Origin: an uncultured Marinobacterium sp.
GTDB lineage: Bacteria; Pseudomonadota; Gammaproteobacteria; Pseudomonadales; Balneatricaceae
DNA: 64,000 nucleotides
Assembly (NCBI GenBank): GCA_947501565.1
Contig: CANMWJ010000007.1
Location: forward strand, 62,001 to 126,000
Direction: 5' to 3'
Below are positions 38,408 to 47,814 of the stretch, piece by piece. Under the pieces are notes generated by a model. That model worked only from the letters and a program-made list of their open reading frames with translations, was not told where the DNA came from and did no database searches. Made by a program: the position numbers and the translations under genes. The first letter of the stretch is position 1, and each line of letters starts with the position of its first letter.

Positions 38408-39481
38408 TTAACCCCGGGCAGCCAAGTGCTGGTAGTACTGACGGATCAGGCGGTTACTCGGGGCGACCGCGTGCGTGGCGCAGATAGTACGGTACACCTG
38501 ACGGCGGCTGATCTTCACCTTGTGCTTGGGATCGAGCAGCTGCGGATCGTTGGCGGCTTGCCTCAATGTACGGATAGCGAAGTAAAGCGGCGTCAGGCAG
38601 AACAGACGGATCCGGTACTGGCGGTGTGGCAGATGGGTGCAGTAGCGTAGCGCGTCGTCTAAGTGTCGCTGCGCTTTCTCGATCAGGTAATTCATCACCT
38701 GTCCGGAGGCGTGCGAGTATGCCGGGTCGAGCAGATGCTCTAACTCCAGGCCGTGTTGCAGACAAAGCTGGCGCGGCACAAAGCTCCAGTTACGCTGCCG
38801 GTCGTCAGCGATATCTTTGATGATATTGGTCAGTTGTAAGCCCAGACCGAAGGACGTGGACAAGCCCTTCAATGCGTCGTATTCGGATTCGGACAGCCCA
38901 TGATGCTGGTGGAACAGTTCGGTCAGCAGATGACCGACGGTCCCAGCGACGTAGTAGCAGTAGCGCTCCAGATCGGATTCGCTTTCCAACGCGCTCAGTT
39001 GGTTGTGTTGGGCACTGCCATTGTAGGTTTCTGAGAACCAAGCCATGCCGTCGCACATCTCGCTCACCCAGGGCAGGATCGCGGCTTGTTGTTCTGCGGG
39101 TAGGGCACGGTAGCAGCGTAACACCCGATCACACTCGCGACTCATCACTTCATCGGTGTTCTGCGGATCGGCAAAAGCAGCCTGAACAGCGGGGCAATCC
39201 TCGCCTTCCGTCAGGCTCATTTTGAACGCGGCCAGAAGGTCGCGTTTATCTTCCACAGGCAGAGTGGGGGAGTCTTCGACGGTATCAGCGATACGGCAGA
39301 GCAGATACGCCAGCAGGACGGCACGCTCCAGCGCGGGCGGCAGGAAACCAATACAGGCAGCAAAGGTACGGCTTACCCGTGGCAGCTGTTCTTCGCAAAA
39401 CTGGTAATCCGCCTCACAGCCCGCGACAGTATCCGCAGGGGGACGTGCGTGTTGTCGAGCTTCCGAATGATCTAAATCCAT
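38408..39481 (-). CDS. Squalene/phytoene synthase family protein, probable squalene synthase
   Basis: 357 aa from the ATG at 39481 (a start at 39517 is possible). Two Asp-rich motifs that bind farnesyl diphosphate through magnesium are visible: DTVED at 66-70 and DIADD at 223-227, with the family segment YCYYVAGTVGHLLTELF at about 174-190. The length fits single-enzyme squalene synthases better than the about 290-aa HpnC/HpnD pair. No hopanoid or carotenoid gene is nearby, so the end product is open. It would condense two farnesyl diphosphates at the inner face of the membrane. Confidence 0.85.
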   Translation of the reverse strand: MDLDHSEARQHARPPADTVAGCEADYQFCEEQLPRVSRTFAACIGFLPPALERAVLLAYLLCRIADTVEDSPTLPVEDKRDLLAAFKMSLTEGEDCPAVQAAFADPQNTDEVMSRECDRVLRCYRALPAEQQAAILPWVSEMCDGMAWFSETYNGSAQHNQLSALESESDLERYCYYVAGTVGHLLTELFHQHHGLSESEYDALKGLSTSFGLGLQLTNIIKDIADDRQRNWSFVPRQLCLQHGLELEHLLDPAYSHASGQVMNYLIEKAQRHLDDALRYCTHLPHRQYRIRLFCLTPLYFAIRTLRQAANDPQLLDPKHKVKISRRQVYRTICATHAVAPSNRLIRQYYQHLAARG

Positions 39482-39699
39482 GGCAATCCGCGCACGTTGT
39501 CTCAGAACTGGCAGCATAGAAGCGTGCTGGTTAAATGTCTACGAATATTGGTAGATCTCCTGCTTTTAAGCGCTGAACTGTTGGTATTTCCCTTCATTTG
39601 GCATGGGAACGTGCGTGCCCCTTGTATGGATGCAGGCAGCGAGAAAACACGCAATCTGGCCTAAGCTAACAACACCTGAACCGGATTTGGGAGGTGGTG

Positions 39700-40566
39700 A
39701 TGTCCCGGCCCGAAATAGCCCATTTCTTTGATGCGACCACCGGCTCGCTCAGTTACGTGGTAGCCGACCCTGAAAGCCAGGCCTGCGCCATTATCGATCC
39801 GGTGCTTGGGTTTGATCCTGTTGCGGCCCGCGTTGATCCGACACCCGCAGCACCCATTGTGCAGTATGTGCATGCACAGGAATTGTCTGTGGTGTGGATT
39901 CTGGATACCCATGTGCATGCTGATCATGTCAGCGCTGCAGCTTATCTGCAGGAAGCGCTGGGTGGAAAGCTGGGTATTGGCAGCCGCGTGACTGAAGTTC
40001 AGAAGACCTTCGTCCGGTTGTTTAATCTGGACGGTGGTTTTGCAGCTGACGGCAGTCAGTTTGATCACCTTTTCACGGATGGCGAACACTTTCAGGTCGG
40101 TGGGCTGCAGGGCCGTGTTCTGCACACGCCCGGCCACACCCCCGCTTGTGTCAGTTACCTGATTGAAGATGCGCTCTTTGTGGGCGATACCCTGTTTATG
40201 CCTGATCTGGGCACCGCCCGGTGCGACTTCCCGGGTGGCAGTGCGGCGCAGCTCTACCGATCGATCCAGGGCCTTTATCAGCTGCCGGACAACACAGGGA
40301 TTTATGTCTGTCACGATTACCCCGCGGACGGGCGTGAGCAGTACACCTATGCCACTACGGTGATGGAGCAGAAACTGCTCAACCAGCACATTCGTTTGGA
40401 TACGCCCCTGGCTGTATTTGTTCAGGTGCGCGAGGCGCGAGACCGAACACTGGCGCTGCCCACCTTGATGCTGCCGGCGGTGCAGCTCAATATCCGGGCT
40501 GGGTGCTTACCTGAGCAAGAGGCCGACGGTGTCAGTTATCTGAAGCTACCGCTGAACCGGTTCTGA
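39700..40566 (+). CDS. MBL-fold hydrolase, persulfide dioxygenase-like
   Basis: 288 aa from the ATG at 39700 with GGAGG 5 bases before it. Metal-binding motif THVHADHVSAA, then HTPGHTPACVSY, VGDTLF and CHDY fit the glyoxalase II/ETHE1 group of metallo-beta-lactamase proteins. The GTARCDFPGGSA segment is typical of ETHE1/Blh-like persulfide dioxygenases, which oxidise glutathione persulfide to sulfite using one mononuclear iron. No rhodanese or BigR regulator is adjacent, so the sulfur role is family inference. The following lipoprotein hydrolase gene begins 10 bases later. Confidence 0.85.
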   Translation: MSRPEIAHFFDATTGSLSYVVADPESQACAIIDPVLGFDPVAARVDPTPAAPIVQYVHAQELSVVWILDTHVHADHVSAAAYLQEALGGKLGIGSRVTEVQKTFVRLFNLDGGFAADGSQFDHLFTDGEHFQVGGLQGRVLHTPGHTPACVSYLIEDALFVGDTLFMPDLGTARCDFPGGSAAQLYRSIQGLYQLPDNTGIYVCHDYPADGREQYTYATTVMEQKLLNQHIRLDTPLAVFVQVREARDRTLALPTLMLPAVQLNIRAGCLPEQEADGVSYLKLPLNRF

Positions 40567-40576
40567 GGTTGGGGCG

Positions 40577-41422
40577 ATGGGCAAACCGTTACGCCGTCTG
40601 CTGTTGACTACGCTGATGCCCCTGCTGCTGAGCGGTTGCACCGACAGCATAGTTAACCACTTCGCTTTCTACCCGATGCGCTTCAGCGCGGGCGACTATA
40701 ACCTGAGCGGCAGTGGTATTGGTGATGTGGCGTTTAGCACCCAGGATCAGATCCGCTTGCACGCCTTTTATATTCCCCATCCGCACAGTAAAAAACTGGT
40801 GATCTTCTTTCATGGCAATTTTGGCCACGCCCTGCATCGGCTGAGTGCTGCGCAAAAGCTGGCGCGCACAGGGGTAAATGTACTGCTGGTGGGTTATCGT
40901 GGTTATGGCCGCAGCGAAGGCAAACCCAGCGAGACGGGAATCTACGCCGATGGCGAAGCCGCCCTGAAGTACGCTACCGAAAAGCTGAAGTTTGAGCCGC
41001 AGAACATCTTTATTCTCGGGCGCTCCCTGGGATCTGCCGTAGCGATCAATATGGCGCAGGATCGCACGCTGGGCGGTCTGATTCTGATCAGCACCTTCAC
41101 CAGCGGACATGAGGTGATGACCGCTGCGGGTATGGGATGGTTGCGCTGGTTTGTGGATCGGCGCCCCTTCGATCAGGCCGCTAAACTGGACCGGGTTAAT
41201 GTGCCTGCGCTCTTTATCCACGGCGAGCGGGACCGGGAGATTCCCTATCGCCTGGGGGAAGCGCTCTACCGTCTGTACCCGTCGGAATTCAAAAGCCTGC
41301 TAGGCGTATCAAACGCCGGGCATAACGATCTCTTTGTCGATTATGGCGAGGCCCTCTGGGCGCGTATCGCTCTGTTTATTGCACACCCCCAAGGTAACAC
41401 CGGGCAGGAGGAGCGGTGGTGA
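40577..41422 (+). CDS. Alpha/beta hydrolase lipoprotein, Bem46-like
   Basis: 281 aa with lipobox LLSGC (Cys21), so membrane-attached. The hydrolase core has the oxyanion segment FFHGNFGHALHR, the nucleophile elbow GRSLGSAVA, an acid in HGERDREIPY and His in NAGHNDLF. This is the Bem46/YfhR family of serine hydrolases whose natural substrates are unknown. Probably co-transcribed with the MBL-fold gene 10 bases upstream. Confidence 0.87.
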   Translation: MGKPLRRLLLTTLMPLLLSGCTDSIVNHFAFYPMRFSAGDYNLSGSGIGDVAFSTQDQIRLHAFYIPHPHSKKLVIFFHGNFGHALHRLSAAQKLARTGVNVLLVGYRGYGRSEGKPSETGIYADGEAALKYATEKLKFEPQNIFILGRSLGSAVAINMAQDRTLGGLILISTFTSGHEVMTAAGMGWLRWFVDRRPFDQAAKLDRVNVPALFIHGERDREIPYRLGEALYRLYPSEFKSLLGVSNAGHNDLFVDYGEALWARIALFIAHPQGNTGQEERW

Positions 41423-41494
41423 TCGTTACTTTGTCTGCATTCTCTTTTTATTGAATAAACGTTAAGTTAGCCTTTCTCTGTAAGATGGGGGTAG

Positions 41495-41517
41495 GAGTAC
41501 TGTAAAAAACAGTACTC
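41495..41517. promoter_or_regulatory. Perfect palindrome upstream of the DosC-like gene
   Basis: GAGTACTGT-AAAAA-ACAGTACTC, a nine-base perfect stem, 47 bases before the TTG start. It has no T tract, so it is an operator or RNA structure and not an obvious terminator. Confidence 0.5.
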
Positions 41518-41564
41518 GCCCTTACGTCTGTTGCGCGGCCCGCAGATATTCTGGAGCAACTGCT

Positions 41565-42911
41565 TTGAAGAAACTCACGAATTACTATTACGGAAACCTG
41601 TTTACCCCCGAGACCAATGACCTGCTGGAGGTCCTCCAACCGGTCCTGGCGCCTTCGGCGGATCACTACGTAAACACCTTCTATTCGGAGTTGATGTCGG
41701 ATGAAACCACCGCCCGTTTTCTTGATAACGAGCTGGTGGAGAAACGTCTGACAACGGAGCTGAAAAAGTGGCTGCTGCAGACGCTGTCGCCCAAGTCTGA
41801 CAGCGAGATTATCGAGTCCGTGCGTTTCCAGCAGCGTATCGGCGAGGTGCACGCGCGGGTGGAGATCCCGATGTCCCTGGTGAACTCCGCGATGACCATC
41901 ATTAAAGAGGAGATGTTCAAAACCCTGGTCTCCTCTGAACTGGAAACAGACGCCAAAGTTAACGCCGTTGTGCTGGTGAATAAGATCCTGGATGCGGCGG
42001 TCAGCCTGATCAATGACTCCTACCTGCGCGGCAAGGTGCAGAACGAACGCTCTTCGCAGGAGTACCGGGGTGCGTCATCGGCCCATGAACTGGCGCTGGA
42101 GATCGAGCGGGTGAAAACCAGCCTTTATGACTGGATGACCCAGAAGATGGTGCGCTACGTTGCCGGTGAAAAGGTCTTCTCCACTTCAGTGTTCTCCCAT
42201 GAGTTCGGCTTGTGGATAAAACATAAGTTTCCGCTGATCTGCACCCACAGCGAGCGTTTTGATCAAGTATCGGATGCGCTGGAGCGCGCAGAACAGTTAC
42301 GTCTGGAGTTAAATAGGCAACTGCCAAATGAGCGCAACCCCGCGACGCTGACGGCCTTTACCGACACTCTCAACGAAGTGGTCTGGCTGTTAACCGATGA
42401 AGCCAATTTGAGCCTTGCCAAGGAATCCAAGCAGGATGCGATCACTCAGCTGCTGGAGCGACGTTTCCTGAACCCGATCCTGCAGCAGGAGACCAAACTG
42501 GCGATCCAGTCGAAAACCATTTATTCGGTGATCATGGCCGATATCGACCACTTCAAGAAAGTGAACGACCTGTATGGGCATCAGATGGGAGATCAGGTAC
42601 TCGGTGCGGTTGGCGCGCTGATCAAAGAACATATTCGCCTGACCGATTATGCCTTCCGTTACGGTGGCGAAGAGATTTTGATACTGGCCCCTGAATTGGA
42701 TCAGGAAGGGGCCACGAAACTGGCTGAACGAATCCGGCACGCGATAGAAACCATGAGCATTCCACTGGGCAACGACCGCTCCATCTGCGTCACCTCCTCC
42801 TTTGGCGTTGCGTCGTTCCGTGGTCATCCGGACTTCCTGCACTTGATCAACGAAGCCGACGAAAAACTCTACGAAGCGAAAAGCTCAGGGCGCAACTGCG
42901 TACGGAATTGA
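41565..42911 (+). CDS. dgcO: Globin-coupled oxygen-sensing diguanylate cyclase, DosC-like
   Basis: 448 aa starting at a TTG (GGAG 9 bases upstream); E. coli DosC (DgcO) has 460. The N-terminal sensor globin has the proximal haem His as His96 in GEVHARVEIP, matching VHARIGIP of DosC. The middle helical domain shares FGLWI-HK and LLERRFL with DosC. The GGDEF domain reads GGEEI at 367-371, an unusual last residue, with an RLTD inhibitory site before it and the substrate region DIDHFKKVNDLYGH intact. Oxygen binding to haem should switch c-di-GMP synthesis. E. coli pairs DosC with the phosphodiesterase DosP; no such gene is adjacent here. Confidence 0.9.
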   Translation: MKKLTNYYYGNLFTPETNDLLEVLQPVLAPSADHYVNTFYSELMSDETTARFLDNELVEKRLTTELKKWLLQTLSPKSDSEIIESVRFQQRIGEVHARVEIPMSLVNSAMTIIKEEMFKTLVSSELETDAKVNAVVLVNKILDAAVSLINDSYLRGKVQNERSSQEYRGASSAHELALEIERVKTSLYDWMTQKMVRYVAGEKVFSTSVFSHEFGLWIKHKFPLICTHSERFDQVSDALERAEQLRLELNRQLPNERNPATLTAFTDTLNEVVWLLTDEANLSLAKESKQDAITQLLERRFLNPILQQETKLAIQSKTIYSVIMADIDHFKKVNDLYGHQMGDQVLGAVGALIKEHIRLTDYAFRYGGEEILILAPELDQEGATKLAERIRHAIETMSIPLGNDRSICVTSSFGVASFRGHPDFLHLINEADEKLYEAKSSGRNCVRN

Positions 42912-42917
42912 ATACGG

Positions 42918-42948
42918 AAGGGGACAGAAAAATAGATCTGTCCCCTTT
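42918..42948. repeat. Dispersed GGGGACAGA element forming a terminator-like hairpin
   Basis: AAGGGGACAGA (42918-42928) pairs with TCTGTCCCCTT, followed by TT. It sits between convergent genes and probably terminates both. The right half (AAATAGATCTGTCCCC) recurs at 44869, 48705, 49825 and 55031. Confidence 0.8.
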
Positions 42949-42952
42949 TGTT

Positions 42953-44737
42953 CTAAACGGTGCTTTTCTCCGTGTGTCTGCGCGCTTCGCTTTCCGTCTG
43001 TGCACCCTGTTGGCGCGATGCGCTGCCATCGGTAACCAATGACTGATAATCGGCGTGGCGCACCGCGTCCAGCAGCTGGTCCACCACTGATTCCTCCACA
43101 TTGATCATCTTCAGCGCTTCGCCGCCCAGATGCAGGCTGCTCTCCATCGCTTCTGGGAAGGCATGGGTGGCACCCGCTTTATAGAGGTCGTGGCAGGACT
43201 TCAGATCGCGTGCTCGGGAGATGATCGGCACATCCGGATAGTCACTGCGAATGTGACTGATCGCCCGCAACGCCGACGGTGTATGGTCGATGGTCATCAC
43301 CACCAGTGACGCCTGCTCCATGTGCATCGCGTGCAGCAGGTGTGGATCACCGACGTCGCCGTAGAGCACCGGCATGTTGTGCTCCTGGCCTTTGGCGATA
43401 TGGGTAGGGTTGGTATCAAAGGCGATAAACGGGATTCCGCGCGCCTGCAGCAGGGTTGCCACGGTGTAACCCACACGTCCGAAACCGCCGATGATGACAC
43501 GGCCCTGAGCGTTCTCTTCTGGAATATCCAGTGCAGTCTGTGGAGCGGGATCGCGGGCTGGATTCTTCTTCGCCATCATCTCAGAGATACTGTCTGCCGC
43601 GCGTAGCGCCAGCGGTGTCAGTACCATGGAGACGGAAATAACACCCACCGCCAGTACAAAGGTTTCATCGCTGATCACCTGCAGGGCTTTGGCGGAACCG
43701 AAAAGTACGAAGCCGAATTCACCCCCCTGGGAGAGCAGCAGGGCGATACGTACCGCCAACGGTCGGGCGTAACCGAACGCCATCGCCAAACCCAGCAGCA
43801 CAATAAACTTCAGTGCGATGATCACCAGAATATGCTGCATGAAGAGCCCCGCCTGATCGGCCAGTGCCGCCAGATCGATCGACATGCCCACCGCTACAAA
43901 GAACAGGCTCATCAACAGCCCTTTGTACGGCTCTACGGATGCCTGCACCTGCAGACGGTAGTCGGAACTGGAGAGCAGCATGCCCATAATAAAGGCACCC
44001 AGCGCCATGGATACGCCCGCGTAGTGCATCGACCAGGCGGCGAGAAAGACCGCCAGCATGACAACGAGGAAAAATCCCTCCTTGTTACCGCGCACTGTGA
44101 GCTGGTGCAGGGCGTAAGGCAGCATGTAACGGCCGAAGATCGCGATCAGCGCCAACATCCCTGCCACCGTCGCAAACTGCTGCCAGAGCGGTACTGACGC
44201 CGACAGTTGGCCGGTATCGGAGAGGATCGGCACCAGTGCCAGCAGCGGTACGATCGCCAGATCCTGCATCAGCAGGATGGAGAACGCCGCCGTACCGTGG
44301 CGGCTGTTGATCTCACCGCTCTCCTGCAGCAACTGCAGTACCAGTGCGGTGGAAGAGAGGGCGAAGGTCATACCGATCAGCAGTGCGCTGGTCCAGCTGG
44401 GCTGGAACAGATAGAAATAGGCACCGATTGCCGCGCCGGAGACCAGTATCTGCAACAGGCCCAGACCAAATACTTCGCGCCGCATCGTCCAGAGGCGACT
44501 GGGTTTCATCTCCAGCCCGATCAGGAACAGCAGCAGGACCACACCCAGCTCGGTGAAATGGCGCACCTCTTCGACATGGCTGGTGACATAAGGTCCGCCG
44601 GAGTAAGGGCCGACCACAATGCCTGCGACCAGAAGGCCGAGAATCGAACCGAGTCCAAAGTGTTTAAACAGCGCGACAGCAATGGAGGTCGCGATCAGCA
44701 CCATCAGTGCCGAGGTAATAAAGTGATCCAGATGCAT
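42953..44737 (-). CDS. CPA2-family cation:proton antiporter with RCK domain (KefB-like)
   Basis: 594 aa. About twelve membrane helices over residues 5-380 in the Na_H_Exchanger fold, including GLEMKPSRLW and QDLAIVPLLAL segments, then a cytoplasmic TrkA-N/RCK domain with the nucleotide-binding motif GGFGRVGYTVATLL at about 410. The C-terminal tail is short and without TrkA-C. Family members (KefB/KefC, YbaL, RosB) export potassium in exchange for protons under control of glutathione adducts or nucleotides. No KefF/KefG-like subunit is adjacent. Convergent with the DosC-like gene. Confidence 0.9.
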   Translation of the reverse strand: MHLDHFITSALMVLIATSIAVALFKHFGLGSILGLLVAGIVVGPYSGGPYVTSHVEEVRHFTELGVVLLLFLIGLEMKPSRLWTMRREVFGLGLLQILVSGAAIGAYFYLFQPSWTSALLIGMTFALSSTALVLQLLQESGEINSRHGTAAFSILLMQDLAIVPLLALVPILSDTGQLSASVPLWQQFATVAGMLALIAIFGRYMLPYALHQLTVRGNKEGFFLVVMLAVFLAAWSMHYAGVSMALGAFIMGMLLSSSDYRLQVQASVEPYKGLLMSLFFVAVGMSIDLAALADQAGLFMQHILVIIALKFIVLLGLAMAFGYARPLAVRIALLLSQGGEFGFVLFGSAKALQVISDETFVLAVGVISVSMVLTPLALRAADSISEMMAKKNPARDPAPQTALDIPEENAQGRVIIGGFGRVGYTVATLLQARGIPFIAFDTNPTHIAKGQEHNMPVLYGDVGDPHLLHAMHMEQASLVVMTIDHTPSALRAISHIRSDYPDVPIISRARDLKSCHDLYKAGATHAFPEAMESSLHLGGEALKMINVEESVVDQLLDAVRHADYQSLVTDGSASRQQGAQTESEARRHTEKSTV

Positions 44738-44868
44738 CCGAGAACCTGTTGGGTTAAGTGCAGGTGGTTGTTGAGTTACGGCCCCGAGTTATAAATGCAA
44801 CTAAAGGCGTAATCAATACTTCTGAAGTGCCGGTTTTGCGCTGGGTGTGACTCTGCTGCGGCAGGGAG

Positions 44869-44896
44869 AAATAAATCAGTCCCCTTTTGAAAGGGG
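44869..44896. repeat. Dispersed GTCCCC element, copy 2
   Basis: AAATAAATCAGTCCCCTTTT at 44869-44888 is a variant of the family core; CCCCTTTTGAAAGGGG (44881-44896) forms its own hairpin just downstream of the stop of the 625-aa gene, where it may act as a terminator. Confidence 0.7.
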
Positions 44897-44909
44897 CACA
44901 ACACTCCTG

Positions 44910-46787
44910 TTACTTGCCCTTGCCGCCGGATGTGGGTTTGCACTCGTCGGGTTTACGTCCGTCCAGGTCCGCTTCCAGACAGTGGGCGCGCTTGGTGCAT
45001 TCCGGTCTTTGCTTCAGGTCTGCCACGCGCTCCCTCTGACGGGCGGTATTTTTTTGTTTTTGCTCTGCCAGACAGGCTTTCTCTTTGGCGTAATCCCGGC
45101 AACTGCCGAAGATCCCCTTCGTTTTTAATGAGCAGTCGGGAGTGGGGAAGAAGCAGGGTTCAAATTTACCGAAATCCATCGTCTCGTTGCAGCTCTTGCC
45201 GGGGGAGGGGGTGGATGTTGTACCTCCGTATTCGCCCGAGTAGGCCGGGGCGCTATAGAGGCCGGCTGTGGCGTAATTCTGCGTCAGGATCAGCGAACCG
45301 AAGCTGCCCGCCATCGGGTAGATCGGATAGCTGCGTGCTGCATTGCGTTCGGTCTGGCGCTGAAGGTCCTGCGCCATCTGCCCGAGTGATTGCATCGTGC
45401 GGCTGAAACCGCCGTCGCCCAAATCGTGCCAGTTGGGATCTTTGACCGCCTCAGAGCAACGTTTCCTGTAGGTTCTGCCGCGCCGGTCTTCGTATTGGCA
45501 GTAGTCATCCGGGCCAACGCCGTATTGTTCCCGGAATGCCTTGTCCGCTTGTGCTTTTCTACTCTCCCTGTCCCATTTACGCTCCCAGTAGCGGCCCTGT
45601 TTGCGGGCAGGTTTGATCCTGTTCTCTACATACTGATTCCATTTCCGGGTGTTTTTCGCGTATTGCTCGGTTTCCTTGGTGAACACCGAACCCTGAAGCG
45701 TTTGATACAGGGTCTCTATATCCTTGTCTGTGCGGTATGCAGCAACAACATCCGGCAGCATAAGTGGCGGCGTGTGCTTGCGGGTCTCGCGCTCGAACAG
45801 GTCGTTGAGAAACGGTGGGATACCGGCCAGCAGGTTGATACGGGTGCCCCTGATGCAATCCTGCAGGCGATCCTGTTCCTGCGCACTCCAGGTCTCAATC
45901 GCGCGCATGTCGCTTTGGTACAGCTCATCCTTGCCGTAATGAGGGGTTGATTTGATGGCGATGTCGCACGGGTAATGGGGCTTAAAGGTATTGGCGCCGT
46001 GAAGGATGTCACCCTTGATCCATGACCAGTGTGCCGCCAGGAGTTTGGGATACTCCTTTTCATACGGAAACTCCGCATTGCGCGTGCATGACCAGAGATA
46101 CTGCTCCTCTTTGTGGGCCGTTTTCAGTGTGATCCGCCCCTGTTTCGGCTGATCGGGCGTCATCCTGCTAAACAGGCCAAAGAATATCGGCTGTTCCTCC
46201 GGCGTATCGCACCATGCCTGTACTTTTTCGTAACCATCCCGTGATGGAAAGAATCCGGGGTGTTCGCTTCGTGTGAAGATATATTCAACGACGATGGTGG
46301 TTTCGGCAGCGGGTTTTTCCTTGAGGTAGCCCTCATACCAGACCAGGAGAGCCAACACGGAGACCAGTGCCAATGCTGTCCATCCAGGCGTTGCCCGTAT
46401 GGTCTGCCACCCGTTCCGTGTTGGCGGCTGATCAGGGGCGCTGGTGGGTGGGGATTCCGGTCGAAACGTTTTCTTAGTGGGGCTCTCTTCGCGATTAGAG
46501 TCTGGCTCCGGTTCGGATCTGTGTTGCGTTGTCGTGGTGTCGCCTGCGGATTGGCCCGCACCCTGTTCGGCGTGTTCTAAGTGCGCTTTCAGTATCTCTT
46601 CAAGGCGGGACATCTCGGTGGCGATCCCGGCTTCATCGTATCCGGCCGCATACAGCGCTTTGGTGGCTTCGCTATACAGCAGCGCCTTGCGGGCATTGAT
46701 GATCTGCTCGCCATGCACTGCGTACACACCGGAGAAAATCTGTTCGCACAGGGATTCCAGATCAAAGGTATCGGGGCGGGAACTCAT
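44910..46787 (-). CDS. Large single-pass membrane protein, function unknown
   Basis: 625 aa. Residues 1-80 form a helical cytoplasmic domain, 80-130 a Ser/Pro/Thr-rich linker, about 134-152 a membrane helix, and the remainder a large, probably periplasmic region with many charged residues and about 13 Cys; the last 90 residues are Cys- and Lys-rich. No family is recognised. Last gene of a five-gene minus-strand run: it starts 3 bases after the stop of the preceding 176-aa gene. A repeat-derived hairpin follows its stop. Confidence 0.78.
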   Translation of the reverse strand: MSSRPDTFDLESLCEQIFSGVYAVHGEQIINARKALLYSEATKALYAAGYDEAGIATEMSRLEEILKAHLEHAEQGAGQSAGDTTTTQHRSEPEPDSNREESPTKKTFRPESPPTSAPDQPPTRNGWQTIRATPGWTALALVSVLALLVWYEGYLKEKPAAETTIVVEYIFTRSEHPGFFPSRDGYEKVQAWCDTPEEQPIFFGLFSRMTPDQPKQGRITLKTAHKEEQYLWSCTRNAEFPYEKEYPKLLAAHWSWIKGDILHGANTFKPHYPCDIAIKSTPHYGKDELYQSDMRAIETWSAQEQDRLQDCIRGTRINLLAGIPPFLNDLFERETRKHTPPLMLPDVVAAYRTDKDIETLYQTLQGSVFTKETEQYAKNTRKWNQYVENRIKPARKQGRYWERKWDRESRKAQADKAFREQYGVGPDDYCQYEDRRGRTYRKRCSEAVKDPNWHDLGDGGFSRTMQSLGQMAQDLQRQTERNAARSYPIYPMAGSFGSLILTQNYATAGLYSAPAYSGEYGGTTSTPSPGKSCNETMDFGKFEPCFFPTPDCSLKTKGIFGSCRDYAKEKACLAEQKQKNTARQRERVADLKQRPECTKRAHCLEADLDGRKPDECKPTSGGKGK

Positions 46788-46790
46788 CGC

Positions 46791-47321
46791 TTATCTTTTC
46801 ACCTGAGTTGAGGGTTGCACCAACGTCACCGTACCGCCAGCAGTACGGTAGGAGTCCAGTGCCGCGGCGCTGGAGGATTTATCGTGATCGCAGCGCCACA
46901 GCCATGATGACGCTGGCCGGGACTCATCTATGTAACCTCCTTGTTCCCGGTAATTCAGGTGCCTGCGCACCTGCTCGCAAAGGGCCGCTGTCACCGCGTT
47001 CGTTGCGGCGGTTTCAACCTGTATATGCAGTGGGTGGTTGCAGGAGATATAGAACTCCTCGACCAGCCGTGCCAGCGCCTGCTGGTGTTGCATAGCGTCA
47101 GCGCCGAAAACCAACGTTGTTTCCGCTTCCGTCAGCGGATGGCAGAACAGGCCGCAGGGATTATTGGTCGGATCGGCTTCAGCGATGGCGATGCAGATCG
47201 CTTCGATGGCAGGCAGGGGATCGCTGGTGGCCAGAAAGCCAGCGTCGATACGCACGCTGTTCTCCTCCGCCGAATAGGTGACGGGGTGGTGTGTGCCGGA
47301 ATGAGGGCTAGGTTTATTCAT
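46791..47321 (-). CDS. Hypothetical cytoplasmic protein of the five-gene cluster
   Basis: 176 aa from the ATG at 47321, chosen because it overlaps the preceding stop by 8 bases; the frame extends a further 48 bases. No signal peptide or membrane helix. It contains a stretch rich in Ala and Glu and the segment FYISCNHPLHIQVETAATNAV. Family unknown. Tight packing with both neighbours implies joint function. Confidence 0.7.
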   Translation of the reverse strand: MNKPSPHSGTHHPVTYSAEENSVRIDAGFLATSDPLPAIEAICIAIAEADPTNNPCGLFCHPLTEAETTLVFGADAMQHQQALARLVEEFYISCNHPLHIQVETAATNAVTAALCEQVRRHLNYREQGGYIDESRPASSWLWRCDHDKSSSAAALDSYRTAGGTVTLVQPSTQVKR

Positions 47322-47808
47322 CGCTGTGAGACTGCGGCCAGAGCACTGTGTTGATGCTGGGTGTGCCATCGTCGCTGAGCCGGTCGTAGGTCACTTTTAA
47401 CCCGTTATCCAGTGGCTGGGACTTAACCCAGTAGGCACCGGTCACGCTCCAGATGGGCTGTTCCCGATCTCGCTGCGGGGCCAATACCTGCACACGCTGG
47501 CTGTGCGCGCCTTTATGGCAGATCACTGCAACGGCGGGTTCGTTGCCGGGCAGGTTGACCGGGTAAACCCCATCCTCGTCACAGTTATCCTCCTCACCGC
47601 TGCAGAACATGCATTCGCTGATATCGTAGACGGTGCGGTTATCCTGCGTATCTGAGAGCTGGATACTGTAGAACGTTGGATCGCTCAGCATCCAGTGCCA
47701 GCCGCTGTTGCCAATCGGATGGCTCTGGCCTGCAACGGGCTCTGCGGCAAAAGCCGGGTTAAACGGTATCGCCAGTAGAAGAAAGAGAGGTATCAGCAAC
47801 CGATTCAT
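47314..47808 (-). CDS. Exported protein of the five-gene cluster
   Basis: 164 aa with a signal peptide of about 21 residues (ends NPAFA). The mature protein contains a small Cys-rich patch, CMFCSGEEDNCDED near residue 67, which may form disulphides or bind metal, followed by a beta-rich region (PIWSVTGAYWVKSQPL). No family recognised. It follows the 93-aa gene by 6 bases and overlaps the 176-aa gene by 8. Confidence 0.78.
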   Translation of the reverse strand: MNRLLIPLFLLLAIPFNPAFAAEPVAGQSHPIGNSGWHWMLSDPTFYSIQLSDTQDNRTVYDISECMFCSGEEDNCDEDGVYPVNLPGNEPAVAVICHKGAHSQRVQVLAPQRDREQPIWSVTGAYWVKSQPLDNGLKVTYDRLSDDGTPSINTVLWPQSHSDE

Positions 47809-47814
47809 ATCTTG

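Noticed and set aside
41495-41517. The palindrome before the DosC-like gene as a terminator of the preceding hydrolase gene
   Set aside because: No T tract follows on either strand and it lies about 70 bases after the stop; an operator or RNA structure fits better, so it is listed as regulatory with low confidence.
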